Of a stretch of 64,000 bases of DNA, positions 23,421-35,288 are shown one piece after another. The stretch spans positions 12,995,887 to 13,059,886 of the forward strand of contig CM074195.1 of assembly GCA_037179385.1 (NCBI GenBank), in the 5' to 3' direction. Source of the stretch: Holothuria scabra. Lineage: Eukaryota > Echinodermata > Holothuroidea > Aspidochirotida > Holothuriidae. The notes under the pieces were generated by a model that ran no database searches, had not been told where the DNA came from, and saw only the letters and a list, made by a program, of their open reading frames with translations. The position numbers were made by a program, and so were the translations under genes. Every line of letters begins with the position of its first letter. The first letter of the stretch is position 1.

Positions 23421-24427
23421 CAGCTGACACCGTATAACACATAATTGTTGGGTGTGTACAGCCTTATTCAGTTTCTATATATTTTATTATATATTTATCT
23501 AAAAGTATTCTGACTTGCCCATTTGCTTCTTGTACAGCTGCCAAAGCCATACTTCAGAAGGAGCAGCTGCCATGTCCAAAACCTACATGATCACGATTAA
23601 TAATACCTCCCTGATTGGTGCAAGAGGATAAAGCTTCACGGATAAAACTATAAACTTGGTTGCAAACGAACAATGTTGGTGGGTTGGGTTAACCATTTCT
23701 GGTGCCATCACTTTTCTTGTGTCTTAACTGAGCTTGTCTGCCTCTGGATAACTGAATATGGAAACACCCCACTCCAGCGGGACGGCCTTACCAGTAAAAG
23801 TAGTTCCAAAGTTCACACGTAATTTTAGGACCTCTTTGAGGGTGAACTGCTCATGTAAAAATAATCAATTACTGTTCATTGGGATGGATTGGAGGTGATT
23901 TAGACCATTTGTGTAATGGGTGTGAAAAAAAAATGTGATTTCTGTCACCTTCAGTTGCAGATTAGTAGGTTGGGGGCACAACCCATTCATTAACTGCTTC
24001 CCCTGTGGCTGAAAAACTAAACGAGTGTGCTATAGTGAATTAACGCCATGATCGGCCAACTCATTGACTTTCATGTGAGGGGTAGCTTTAGTGGAGGAGG
24101 GGGTATTTAATGAAAGGGTAAGAGTGTGTGCAAGCCTATCTGAGCAGCCTATTGGTGGTGTGCTACATAGATGAGCATAAAGAGGGCGCTAGCAGTTTTA
24201 CAAATTTTTAAATTGATGAGCATTCCTGGCTTCCCGTGGTGAAGGTTTGGTTTGACAGAATGGATGTTTTTTGGCGTTTTTACGCATCGACTTTTAACAT
24301 TTCGGTTTTACTTAGCTCCCCCTACAATTTCTCCAATTGTGGGTCCACTGAAATGGAATAGTATTGGATATATTGACCTGACAAAGGGTCCTGGTGGGCT
24401 ATGGTAAAGGTCTGTGGTCGGTCGTGT

Positions 24428-24520
24428 AGTTAGTTAGATGGAAATTTACGGCCCAGTTTTTAATCGTTTGGCTTAAGTCGAGCCGGCCACAGCTACGCTG
24501 AGTGTGGGTGCATCAGCTAA
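24428..24520 (+). repeat. Dispersed repeat (GGAGTTTTACGGCCCAGTTT family), copy 4
   Basis: It reads TTAGTTAGATGGAAATTTAC, then GGCCCAGTTTTTAATCG and, downstream, CATCAGCTAACT. It matches copy 1 over nearly its whole length. Confidence 0.55.
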
Positions 24521-24950
24521 CTCAGCCTGGCCGACACACGATTGTACAAAATATTTACTTTCGTTTCACCCCTTAAGAAGACCTACCAGTGTTGACCATT
24601 CTCACCCTTTACTGTCGGCTTCAGTATACTTTCATTTCAAGGAAGCGATTGTTCCCACCTACACCTATAGGCCTGTGTCAAAATGATTTACCACGGTTTT
24701 TTTTTTCTGGGCTGATACTATATTTGATTCTTCGTGGTAATTTTGAAGCTTTTGATGAAAATTATAAAGACCGCCCTCTTTATCAGTTTATTCTACAAAC
24801 ACGACCGCCCGTGCACTATTTTTCTTTTCATATAGTTCAGGTAGTTCCTCTGTGTTTGCTCATTTTCGGCCGTCGTGTAATTTGAACCAGCACTTGGTGT
24901 CAAATACGGACCGCTTGTCCACATTATAAGCAATGTGAAGTGTTACATGT

Positions 24951-25110
24951 TGAATTTTGTGCACCCCTTAATTAGTTTGATAAGTTCATGGGTAGCCTTT
25001 TCGTTTCGCAGAAATACATTTTGACGGACTGAATTTTGTGCACCCCTTATTCCTTAGTTTGCTATTTCATGTGTAGCCTAAACTAATTAATTTGTTTCGT
25101 TTCGCAGAAT
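24951..25110 (+). repeat. ~80-bp imperfect direct repeat
   Basis: GAATTTTGTGCACCCCTTA, a GTAGCCT block and CGTTTCGCAGAA recur in the same order in two adjacent units (about 24951-25020 and 25031-25110) with substitutions and small indels. This is a local duplication. Confidence 0.65.
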
Positions 25111-25936
25111 ATCATAGCCTAAGCCTGCAATTTGGACCTCTTTCACAACTGAGCTACAACTTCACAAGAAAAAAGGGTGAACAGTGTTTCTGCTCTCCTT
25201 CAAATGAGTATTACGTTGCTCTTGCAAAAATGTGTAGGCACTATCTGCCCCAGTAAGATCGAACAGTCGGTTGCCATTATCTTAGTTTTGTGTGGGGATT
25301 TTTTGTTAGGTACAACCGCTTTCCCCAAGGTTAGTTTGTAACAGTCTGGTAACAGTGGCCGCATCCACCGAGGAGACTAGGGGGCAACATGGTCTCACCT
25401 TTGATCCCCTATACCGACATTTGAGTATAAATATGGTTCTAAACGTGTCAATTTGAATACCTGTAGCGCCATTTGCATCTCAACCTTTTTCCCAAAAACA
25501 AAACTTTTCCGAAGCGGGGGGGGGGGGGGAGGGGGGACACCCCTTCACACCCCATCTGAACCCAACCCCAGAACAGCGATAACTAAACCATGCAAGTTCA
25601 CAAGACAAAAAGTGAAGGGACATACGTTAGCATCCCTTCCACTCAACCTCTCCCCTCCCCCTCCTCCTTCCCTGCCAGTGCATTCCCAATGCACTGCACG
25701 CGAGAATGGAAACTCTTCCTGGAAATTGCTTCGCGTTATAACATTGCTTTTGCCACAGTCCAAACTTGGAAGATAAGTACAGACCACAGATAAGCAAATA
25801 TGCCGACAGGATACCCCAACAAGTAGGGGTTTCCCCTGGCTGATGTTTCCCTCCCTTTCCTTAAATTTTAGCGCTACGAACAAAACCCTTCCCTAATATT
25901 ACTGGCGAATTAGAGCTGCACGTTACACAGGTCTAT

Positions 25937-25973
25937 CCATGGAAGTACTACCTCCGAGGTGGTACTTCCATGG
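25937..25973. repeat. 37-bp foldback between short direct repeats
   Basis: CCATGGAAGTACTACCTC pairs with GAGGTGGTACTTCCATGG with one mismatch and almost no loop. GTCTAT occurs directly on both sides. It lies 284 bp upstream of the tRNA-Asp gene. It could be a tiny foldback transposon remnant. Confidence 0.65.
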
Positions 25974-26256
25974 TCTATCACAAGCGCCGTATGCTAGGAG
26001 GAAAATTTGCTGTTGTAGTGGCGCTATACAGAAACGTGATGTTTGGTCTCTACAATGTAAGACGGCAACGTTGGGAAGCACTTCTTTTGTTCGTTGTAAC
26101 TTTCATTAATACTGAACCAGCGAAGTAGAAACGATAGAGAAAGAAATCATGACTAAAAAAAGGTAAATTCACTTCAATGCACTGAATAAAAGTCACTTCA
26201 AAAATTTATAAATTGAATATATGTTTAATAATATTTTTGACTTCTAACTCCCCAGA

Positions 26257-26328
26257 TCCTCGGTAGTATAGTGGTGAGTATCTCCGCCTGTCACGCGGAA
26301 GACCGGGGTTCGATTCCCCGCCGGGGAG
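26257..26328 (+). tRNA. tRNA-Asp (anticodon GTC)
   Basis: This is a 72-bp cloverleaf gene. The acceptor stem TCCTCGG pairs with CCGGGGA (one G-U pair), with discriminator G at 26328. The D arm region is TAGTATAGTGGTGAGTAT. The anticodon stem TCCGC/GCGGA encloses loop CTGTCAC with GTC at 26290-26292. The T arm has GGTTCGATTCC, a perfect B box. It is nearly identical to animal cytosolic tRNA-Asp(GTC). CCA is not encoded and there is no intron. It is transcribed by RNA polymerase III from internal A and B boxes. Confidence 0.97.
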
Positions 26329-26333
26329 GCTGC

Positions 26334-26342
26334 TTTTTTTTT
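26334..26342 (+). terminator. Pol III T-run terminator
   Basis: Nine consecutive T residues begin six bases after the tRNA-Asp 3' end, a standard RNA polymerase III stop. Confidence 0.85.
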
Positions 26343-28474
26343 CCTCCCTTGTTTTTTTTTCTCATCGAATATTCCGTATGTTTTTACTTTAGCATTTGTG
26401 ACCCAAGCCTTTTTTTTTTAAGTTTTCCTTATACATGTCTATGTGGTTCTTTGTTTTGACATATTCAATGGATCGTGTTGTATCTTAAAGGGGAAGTTTA
26501 AAGCGCAGAAGTATTCCCCCCAAAAGAATATGCTGCCACCACTGAAAAGTTTTTGAAGCTCCTCTCCATTTTGGTTGAGGAAACCCGCTTGGTAAACTGA
26601 GCTCACTACACAGATCACGAAAGCTATAAAAGCCGAGGATCGTGTGTCCTTGGCTCGCCCTGAGGCGGACCAGCCAATTACAGTCTGCTCTGCTTGTCCT
26701 TGCTTGCCCAGTTCACAACTGTGCAACACGCGTCTGGTCAGGAAGTTTTCATTCATGTTATTTGAAACCCAAATCAAAACATCTGCGTCTGCCTAATAAC
26801 CTTCTCTTCAGCAGTGGTCAGCGCTGACTACTGTAAAATCTGTGCTTTGTTATGAGAAACCAATGTAAAAGTATTGCGTGCTTGTCTATACCAAAGAGCT
26901 GTATGTACACTGTGTAAAGCCGTTATATTTGTTTTTATAACTTGTCACCATATAAAGCACTGAGAAGGGATGGTAACTATCTGTTTAGATTTAGAAGAGG
27001 GACTGGTAATACAACGGGCTACATGCACAGAGGCGATACAGCCTTATCTCCTCACTTCTCCCACGTTTTCACTCCTTTCACTGGTAGAGCAGCCAGCATT
27101 ATTCTGTTTTATCCAAAGGATAACATTTCCCCGGGGTAGTCGGTCAATTCACTGTAAGAACGGTAATGCGAAAGAAATATAATAATACCAGTAAACTATA
27201 TATTTGGGGGCTAGTCTGCACGAAAACAGTTGCTGCAAGCTCATACCTAAGGCTTCGGACTCGGAAGGAAAAATTATCTCCCCGAAAACCTCACTGACAA
27301 AATACCAAAAATGTTTTCATAGGCTCTAGTTATCGGATTTGAAAATTGTTGTTTAGATGGTGTGTGTTTTGCGGGACTTCAAAATGAGGACAGAAGAAAA
27401 CAAACAAAACCATCTACGGGACACCAGTGGATCAAGGGACAAGCTCCAGTGAAATGAAATTATAGTGGGGTCCAGAGGCAAACTTCCCTCCCCCAGGCAG
27501 AGATTATGCCCTGGTGGGGATCTGGCATCGAGCAAGAAGTCCCCCCCCCCATAGAAAGAGCCCCGTCGGGCCATGGGTGGATCCGGGGAAGAAACCAGCG
27601 AGAGCTCTGAGCATGAATTAATGGAGGCCAAGAGGCTGATATTGAGGCGGGAAAATAAGTCGCCAGATAATATTATTTGGATTTTGGGACTGAGTATAGG
27701 CAACAGGGAAGGTAAAAGACTAACAGGGAAACACCTCCAAACCCACCCACCCCTTCAAGTTTATGCTGTTTCTGGGAATTTTTCCTCTCTTAGTTAACCT
27801 TATATCTTCGCTGGTGCATCTAGGATTTTAGCAGGGAGCTATGGGAGGTACATCAAACCTTTTCTAAGGGGGCTTTAAGTTTGAATTCTCTTCCTCTCGA
27901 AATATTGAACCATGGTACGAAACTGTACATTCCAAAACACTCCAATGAGGACACCTTAGGTCCTGACTTTACCGTGGGGCAGTACCGTTAGCGTAGTTAC
28001 ATTTCGATTGCCCCTCCCCTCTCCCCGCCGGACTGGAAAAAGTGAAAAAATTCGGGAAATTGCTATTTGAGACATCGGTCAACTAAGTGAACAGTGCGGT
28101 ATTCCCAATTTTTCTTCATAAAATTCCGACGAATTTGTTCTAGTACAAGCTACATATTTGTAATTATTTGGTTTAGAAAAACTTTTTCGCGTGCATCGCT
28201 TCGCGCGTACCAAATAGCAATCTCTAATACAATAAATGTTCGCTCATAAATCAGTCCAGTGGTAAACTTTTTTAAAACTCCGGGCCGCAATAGAACCGTT
28301 TCCCTAGATTTCCTTCAATATAGGCTCGCTATGGTGAAATACTTAGCCTAACTCTAAAAAAGGCAGCAAAGTTTCGGAAGCTTTTTGGATGTCGCTAATA
28401 AGCCTCAATCCGCACTCATTTATTAGAAAACATAATGTAACAACGACAATCTTCGGGTCACATGCTAATGGGTG
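26343..28474. other. Non-coding, intergenic
   Basis: No gene is supported. A C10 run is near 27541. Open frames (for example 27573-27797) lack domains. Confidence 0.5.
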
Positions 28475-28960
28475 GAGTTGGTTCGGTGGTTTGAGCGTAC
28501 TGCCTTGCAAACTGAAGGTCCCCGGATCAAATCCCGGTGGAACCACTTGGAAATTTTCTGGGGTCTAAAAATTGGCTTGTTCAGCATAGCTGTTCACAGT
28601 GATGCTGAGGGGGCTTAAAAAATTTGTGAATTACAAAATTGGGTATTTGGTTTGCTCAGTACAGCTGTTGAGCAGTGGTGCAGAGCAAGTAACCTCCACC
28701 CCACCCAGCCTTTGGGAAAGTGGCTAAAGACTGGGGATACGCTCACGTCCATCGGATGGGAACGTTAAATGGCGGTCCCGGGAGCAGGATTGGGAGCGAT
28801 TAGTACACGCCTGCCTCGTTACCTCTGAGCACTAGTCGAAAAGAGAAGGCGAAGTTCGCCGGTGTTCATCCACGCTCACTCTGGCAAAGGGTCCTCGATG
28901 AGCCAAATGGCTTCCTGACCCTCATGTCAAATAATAAGGCTAATCGCCATGCACTTAAAT
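28475..28960 (+). mobile_element. tRNA-headed SINE (probable)
   Basis: The 5' part (about 28480-28552) resembles a tRNA: an A-box-like TGGTTCGGTGG, a TTGCAAA anticodon-loop-like segment, the B-box-like GGATCAAATCC (one mismatch to GGTTCRANTCC), and TGGTTC/GAACCA ends that can pair. Downstream is a body with CATCGGATGGGAACGTTAAA and GGCGGTCCCGGGAGCAGG, which looks like a conserved SINE central domain. The 3' limit is uncertain. A degraded tRNA-Ala(TGC)-like gene with chance flanks is the alternative. Confidence 0.45.
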
Positions 28961-31900
28961 ACCCTCCTTGACATTCTACTTCAGGGAGTTTACCTTGGGA
29001 ATTCAAGCAGACAGGTTCTGACAGCTCAGCCCCATTATGTGGACGTTCCCACACAATAAATTCGATGTCCTGTCAGATTCTTGACACTTATAGTTTCGAT
29101 GAAGTCCATCCAGTGACATAGCCAGTGTCTTCCCCAAATACAGAAATAGAGGTCGCAAGTCAGCGTCCTACTTCTTGCAAACTTTTCTCATTGGTCATTT
29201 GTTAGGCATGTGCATGTCTTAGTCCAATCAGGATTCCCCATCCCATAGTTTGCAGACAACTCTGTCTGGAAACCACCTTAGCACTTTTAGGTAACTCCCT
29301 TCCTGGAGAGAGTTGGAAATAGACAGCCAAACAGAAAGGACCAACTTAAGTTTTGAGACAGAAGTTCGTTTCTCACCGTTTAGAGTAGAAGTTTGTTACT
29401 CATCATGTAGATTAGAATCAATTCATACTCAACATGTGACAGTGTTTAATCAAGTCTATCCTGGCAGCTCTTTGATCGATCAGAGAAAGGGATTTCTTTT
29501 ACACTTAGAATAAACATTAGTCAACTTTAAAGCTTTGTTTGAGTTTTCTTTCTTGAATCTCTTTTCTTAACGTACTACCCCCTAGCCTTCACGATGTGAT
29601 TGGCCCAAACAACGCAACACTCAAAACGTTAAATAAAATTAAATATATTAATAGGAAACGCAGATTATTCAATAGTCCCCAAAATTTTCAAATATCCTCA
29701 CAGGAAACCCAGATTCTAAAGTTCTATGTTCTGCAATACAAGTTCCATATTTACAAATATGTTTGAAAGAACACAAATTTTCCGGCGGGCTCTGCTCGGT
29801 CGACGGAAGTTACTTTCTTAATACATTTGTGTTCACACTTTAGGAAAAATCGGAAAATTTTGGTGCTTGCCCCGCTGGAAAAGTCTAACAACGCCACTGC
29901 CGTGTGGCACGTGTCCCTTTGTGCACCCCCCTCAAGATACGGCACTGTATCTTTTTAAGTTTGGGTTGCTCGTAAAAGTTATTTGCAATAGCTCTGCGAG
30001 GAACGTTGGGCGTGAGAAACTTATAAAAAACAGTTCTTGCACAGACTCTAGTCTTGCCAACGATTTTCGGAGTTTGGAAACCGAATACACGAATCCTTTA
30101 ATACATTTGGAAGGAAAACAAGAAGCATCGTAATGCAAGCACGTTGATTTTAATGAAGAATAAAAAAGGTTTTAAAAATTCTCGACACATGTGGGCAGAT
30201 TATTTCTTTAGATTTATGCGCAGCAACTTCGCCCGAAATAGCAGAATCTCGGAAGAATATTTTCCATGGCCAGACGGGAAGGTGCCCAAAGTTTTCCCCT
30301 ACAGATCAAACACATGCCATCGTGTGACGTGTTGTGAATGACGATACGCATAGTCACAAGGTGGTTGAGGGTGACGGGGTGTTTTGGCAGATTGTGGTCA
30401 GGTGGTTGCGTTGTTGCAGTTTCAATTTGAAGAATGAATGAAAAGTGCTAAAATAGCTCACAGTGCTGTTGACCCAAATTCGTGCAACGGACCCTTTCAT
30501 CGGTTTTAATTGACCCCCTTATCCTTGGCAAAAACATTGGACCTTTAATTAGGGTTGCAGCGTCGCATACACAAACATATGTTTCAATTCCGTTGGGTAT
30601 AGTTTTCTCATGAGACGATACATGACCATTTCAGAGTTTAGAGCATGTATTCCGAAATTTGAGTTTACAAGAAAACTTTGTGAAATCATTCTCGCTCAAT
30701 CCATCCATAGCATTACGAGGAGTCTCTAGTGTGGTTTTGTGCAGTGGTTTGTGTCTAAATTGTCTTCTTGGTGTAAAAATTTGCATTTTAATCTGCCGTA
30801 AAGTACAGTAGGACCGAGACCGCTATTTTCGTTAGAGTTCACTTGGCACTGAGATAGGGTTGTATGCACATACGGACGAAATAAGGTAACGTTGTACGCT
30901 ATGTGCTGAGCTCGGTTAGTATATCTCACGCTGTCCCCCACAATTCCCTGCGCCAACGAATTTATTACCAAACTCGCCAATTGTGGAACACTTGGTTCAC
31001 GGATATTATCTTTTTGTGACACCAAGAACTAAAATAAATGAGACAATAGCAGAACAATAAGTTTTCACCTTTTTTCTTAAAATGGGGAACAACTTTTCAC
31101 CAAAGGACGACTGATAAGGACATTTTCAGCATAAAGATTGAGCATAAAGGGAAACAAAATATTGCACCATTTAGAATCTATAAGCCCTAAGAGACAGCTA
31201 GCAGTTTCAAACGGGGTAGGGAAAACATACATCCTTATACCCACTCGAAGGGCGATGAAGAATTTTGACATTAGTAGAGTTGCCCACTGGTCATCACTCA
31301 CTTTGTAAGAAATAGATTAAAATTCAAAAAAGGTATACATCAGCAATGCGACACCAACAGAAAATGAAACAAGCAATCCTAGATGGTCCAAAATGTGGTC
31401 AGCATCGTTCTTGACAAATACACTTTGGATAGACTGTGGCCTTGGTAAAATTATTTGGGAATATGTTGGGAACGAGTGTAGTAGAAAAAGTGCAAACATA
31501 TTCAAGGCGACGTGAGCATTCCTTCAACTTTCCCCTAGTCTGCCCCTAGTTTGCCCTGTAATCTAGTCTAGTACTTGACAACTTCTTTGACCATGCCATC
31601 ATATAAGCAGCCCGTAGTCTAAGGGCCCGGGCAACAAAAGGGTTGAGGATGCATCCCATGATTTTTCAGGGCATTTATCTGCGGGAATATTGGGGGAAAA
31701 CATATCGCTCCCTCCGGCAAAATAGCCTAGTATGCCGCAAAAAAAAAAAGAAAATTCTCAAACGCTAAGTTTGTTTAAAAGAAAAAGTAAAATTTGGGAG
31801 GTTTTCAGTCGAAGCAGGTAGAATCCATATGACCACTAGATGCCACTTTATAACTACTACTAGAAACACTAAATGACCAAAAATAACACGGGCCGAAGGC

Positions 31901-33722
31901 ATGACAAAAAGTACTGCGGGTAATATAAGCCAATCGCAAACAACCACTCGGCATTGCTGACAGAAAAACCTCTTCTAGACACCAACAAATTGGGTCAACC
32001 CTTTTGAAAATTTCTGGAAACAATCCGTTTCCAATTATTAACAGCTGCACATGTAGTCGTTCCACGCACACTATTATAACGCATCACATTAACATACACA
32101 TGGACTTCCTTTATTCCCCAGAAATTAAAATGCACATTTGTTTTACACAAAATCTATAAGTTGCAATAAATGAGCTAAGTCTTGATGTGTGGTGATTCAG
32201 TAACTTGCCCAAGGGGGAGGGGGAGAAGGATACACCATCCCCACCTCTAAAGTATTCACAGCTATCCGCAGTTTTGGGGAATCAATCGGAAGCAATGTAA
32301 CCATGATCTTTTGATTGTATACTGTAAGTACTGTACAAATGGGCTTACTAATGTTTCAAATTGAGCACCATTTTGCATTTCAATATATTGAACATCCTGG
32401 TCAATTTTTTTCAGGGCATCTCCCCATTCAAGAATGGAGATTTTACACTCTGCCCACTCCCCAATAACTGCAGAGTTCAAAAAGGGGATTGTACATGTTG
32501 ATCTCACTTGCTCATCCCATCTCACAAAAAGAAGAAGAAACAGAAGATGCACACTGCATCACAGGAGAAAAGCCCAATTAGACAGGTTCCACTACACCCA
32601 GATTTCATCGCAGAGGAGGTGCTGATGGACAAGAGCTTCTGTATGCCCAGAATGCTGTTCATGCACAGTAAGTGGGGTAGTATACACACAGGTTTGTACT
32701 TTAACCAAGCTTTCAACTGCTTGTATAGAAGATATGATTGAACCAAACCACACTGCTACTACTGTAGTTCATCATACAGTATAGGTAGGATTTGAAATGC
32801 ACACTGTAAGAATAAACTCCAATAACTGACTGATTTGTATTAAAGTTCTCAATAACAGACTGGCAGAATCTTGATGATCAACAGATTGAGAAATTAATAT
32901 GACCCCTGTGTAGGGTTCAACCCTCCACCATCACATAACAAGGAAAATTCACAACACACTTACATTACCACATAATTATGCATATTGAGATTGTAAGAAA
33001 GAAACCACAAGGCCAAGGGCTCAGTGATTTCTTGCTGAGAGGAAAATTTGGGAAATTCATGCAACTATAACCCTGGAGAGACCTCTTCTTAACCATAGCT
33101 TACTGCATGTACATTTTGAATTTAAAATGTATGCAACTTTCCAGTCTAAAGGTATATTGTTAACAAGAACCTACAGTTCAGTACCATTTCACCTTTTTTG
33201 ACTTGACATAACCTCTGATCTTCCCTACAAACTATAAACGTTTTTCCTTCCATTGCGATAAATAAAACATTTCCACGATTTTCCCAGTTTAGCGACATTT
33301 TACCTCAAAAGTAATGACCTTTTGATTCCACCATCTTCCTCTTTACATAGCACGTCAACATATACCAAATGTGAAAAGTGTCTTTCATTGCTGTCATTTA
33401 CAGTTACAAGATTGTCAGTTTTACCCCTGCTGAATACAGTTGCATTCTTTATTTCAATATGAAAATTCTACAGTATACACCAAATAGAACAAGTGTCAGT
33501 CATTTGTATCAACAAAAGAACATAAAATAAGGATAAATAATTACCATTCCAATTAACAGCAAGGCCTGTGTTCATTCATACTATATACCTGTAGCTGTCA
33601 TACTATTACTCTTTTTGTCATATATCAGTCTTCAGCCTTCTTGTTTATGTAGGAATAACTACTGTAGGAGGTAAAAAAGTTGGTCGACTACTGTAAGAGC
33701 CCATTGCTTTTGGCTCTTACAG
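28961..33722. other. Non-coding, intergenic
   Basis: No convincing gene was found. A stretch at 32565-32667 is flanked by CATCACAG and GTAAGT and is open (begins EKSPIRQVPLHPDF), so a lone exon is possible, but it shows no domain and no compatible partner. An A-run lies near 31740. Confidence 0.45.
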
Positions 33723-33824
33723 AGACATCCCGAGGAATTGGCAAGGTTGCAAGAAAATAAATCTGGTAGTTCTGATGAACCTGAAGGAAACCAACCAGAA
33801 TGGTGTCACTGTGGCAACTAGGTA
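33723..33824 (+). pseudogene. Possible exon fragment with a P2X7-tail-like WCxCG motif
   Basis: After the acceptor-like CTCTTACAG the frame reads RHPEELARLQENKSGSSDEP, then EGNQPEWCHCGN and TAG. The 'RHPE(E/W)L ... W-C-x-C-G-x-C' pattern recalls the Cys-rich intracellular domain of P2X7-like proteins, abundant in marine invertebrates as stand-alone or transposon-spread genes. The third Cys is replaced by the stop. No partner exons were found, so this may be a broken copy, a last exon, or chance. Confidence 0.3.
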
Positions 33825-34517
33825 GACATATGTGCACTTGAGAATGTTTGCTGCTGCCTTAGTTTAAGGCAATGTGTCACTAACCAGTTACAATTTGGGA
33901 ACCTTATACTGGATCCTAGCTGAGTCTCTAGACCTGGGCCATCGCCTAGAAGTGATAGCTGTTACTCTGCAGTGACAGACTGAACAATAACAATAACACA
34001 CGTGCAAGCTACAGTACAGGTACTTCATGTTTTGGAAATAATGAAATCCAGGTACTGTAGAAAGAATTATTTTATGGCAAAATTCCCCCTTGTGCTGTTT
34101 GGGCAATGCAAAACCAGAATCCTACTCCAGATGGTCATCATGTACTGGATTCATTCCATCTGTTTTAGCGGCCAGAATTCGACTTGTTCTTGGTACAGTT
34201 TTGCTTGGTGTACTGTATCTGCAGGCTTCGGCAAATTCGTTTTTTATTACTTGTCCATCGGGCTAGGGATTCCCAAAGTCTGCTTGCCTGGCGGGCTACA
34301 ATATTGAGCAGTTCACTTGTCCGAGACATTTTTTACTTGTCCCGGACTGTCGGGCAGGGGATTTGTCGAACCCTGGTATCTGATACTATTACAGGTGTCA
34401 GTCTGATACATTCTGGTGCTTGATTATAATCCTTTGGCTGCTTTCTAAATTTTTGCAAGAAACCTATCCAGAAGAGAAGAAAGAAACATTGCTGAAATTA
34501 CTCTCCCAACACAATAA
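33825..34517. other. Non-coding; possible degraded MITE at 34173-34376
   Basis: CAGAATTCGACTTGTTC (from 34173) and GATTTGTCGAACCCTG (ending about 34375) are a loose inverted pair. The right end matches hAT-style termini starting CAGGGTTCGACAAAT. No clear target duplication was found, so the call is tentative. Confidence 0.35.
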
Positions 34518-35165
34518 CCAGAATGCAAAAATGCATTGAGGTTTCAATGATACATAAATTCCATGTTCTTTTAAAAGAATAATACTTTTATTGTAAAACC
34601 TGGTGACCCAAAGTGATTTGATTTCACCAGTATTTAACTGGTTTTTCTTTAACTCTTAACAAATCTACTTTCAAAAAAGCCAAATTTCAAGCTGTGCCTT
34701 AAGATATTCTGCATAGTTTGACCTCTGATGACCCCAAATAATCTTTGACCTCCACCAATAGCTACAGATGCCATCTTTCTACCATCACACAACCACATTC
34801 TAAAGTTCAATGCTACAGTATCTTACTAACCTGCCTTACTGTAAAATACAAAGTAGGAAAGGTTATCAAGGTTTGACCTTGGATAACCCCATGTTAACTC
34901 TTGACTGTAAAAATTAATAGAGGTCACCCAGCCCACCCTCTCATCATAATTCATCAACAAACCAAGTTTGAAAACAATCCAAACTTCCTCCTACCTGATA
35001 TATTATGCAAAAAAGGTTTTCAGAGTTTGAGCCCCCTGTGATCCCTGACAACCTTTGTTCTTTGCTAAAACTAATAGATTCTCCCTCACATTTTAATGCA
35101 TCAACATACCAAGTTCCCTGCTCTGTTGAATTGATTTTTCTCTGTTCACTGTACAATAGACCTAC
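34518..35165 (-). mobile_element. Old inverted copy of the minisatellite-bearing Helentron-like element
   Basis: Read on the minus strand it ends TGAAACCTCAATGCA-TTTT-TGCATTCTGG (34518-34550), the same 3' tail as the copies ending 10014 and 62255. Interior blocks such as TGACCCCAAATAATC/TTTGACCTCCACC (plus strand) are decayed versions of the GGTCAAAGGTCAT-bearing units. The 5' hairpin and TG run were not found, so the element's 5' limit near 35165 is approximate. Confidence 0.55.
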
Positions 35166-35225
35166 ACTAAAAATGACAAAGATTTAAATTTAACTCTTTG
35201 GAATCTGGAGGCTACAACGTCCACC

Positions 35226-35288
35226 CCAAAAGAGTAAAAATTCACTCCAAAAAGAGTTAGATTCACTCCAAAAGAGCAAAGTTTCATT
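35226..35288 (+). repeat. 21-bp tandem repeat, 3 units
   Basis: CCAAAAGAGTAAAAATTCAC plus T is repeated at 35226-35246, 35247-35267 and 35268-35288 with several substitutions. Confidence 0.7.

Larger units (their letters stand above)
23421..25936. other. Non-coding, intergenic
   Basis: No gene is supported. It contains a dispersed repeat (24428-24520), an ~80-bp direct repeat (24951-25110) and a G-rich run (about 25517-25536). Open frames around 25453-25883 follow low-complexity G/C-rich DNA. Confidence 0.5.

Noticed and set aside
25453..25883. Overlapping frames of 107 and 112 codons
   Set aside because: They are driven by poly-G/C-rich low-complexity DNA and show no domain on either strand.
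32565..32667. Lone exon flanked by AG and GTAAGT
   Set aside because: No domain; its frame does not continue into the 33723 fragment or any other visible exon.
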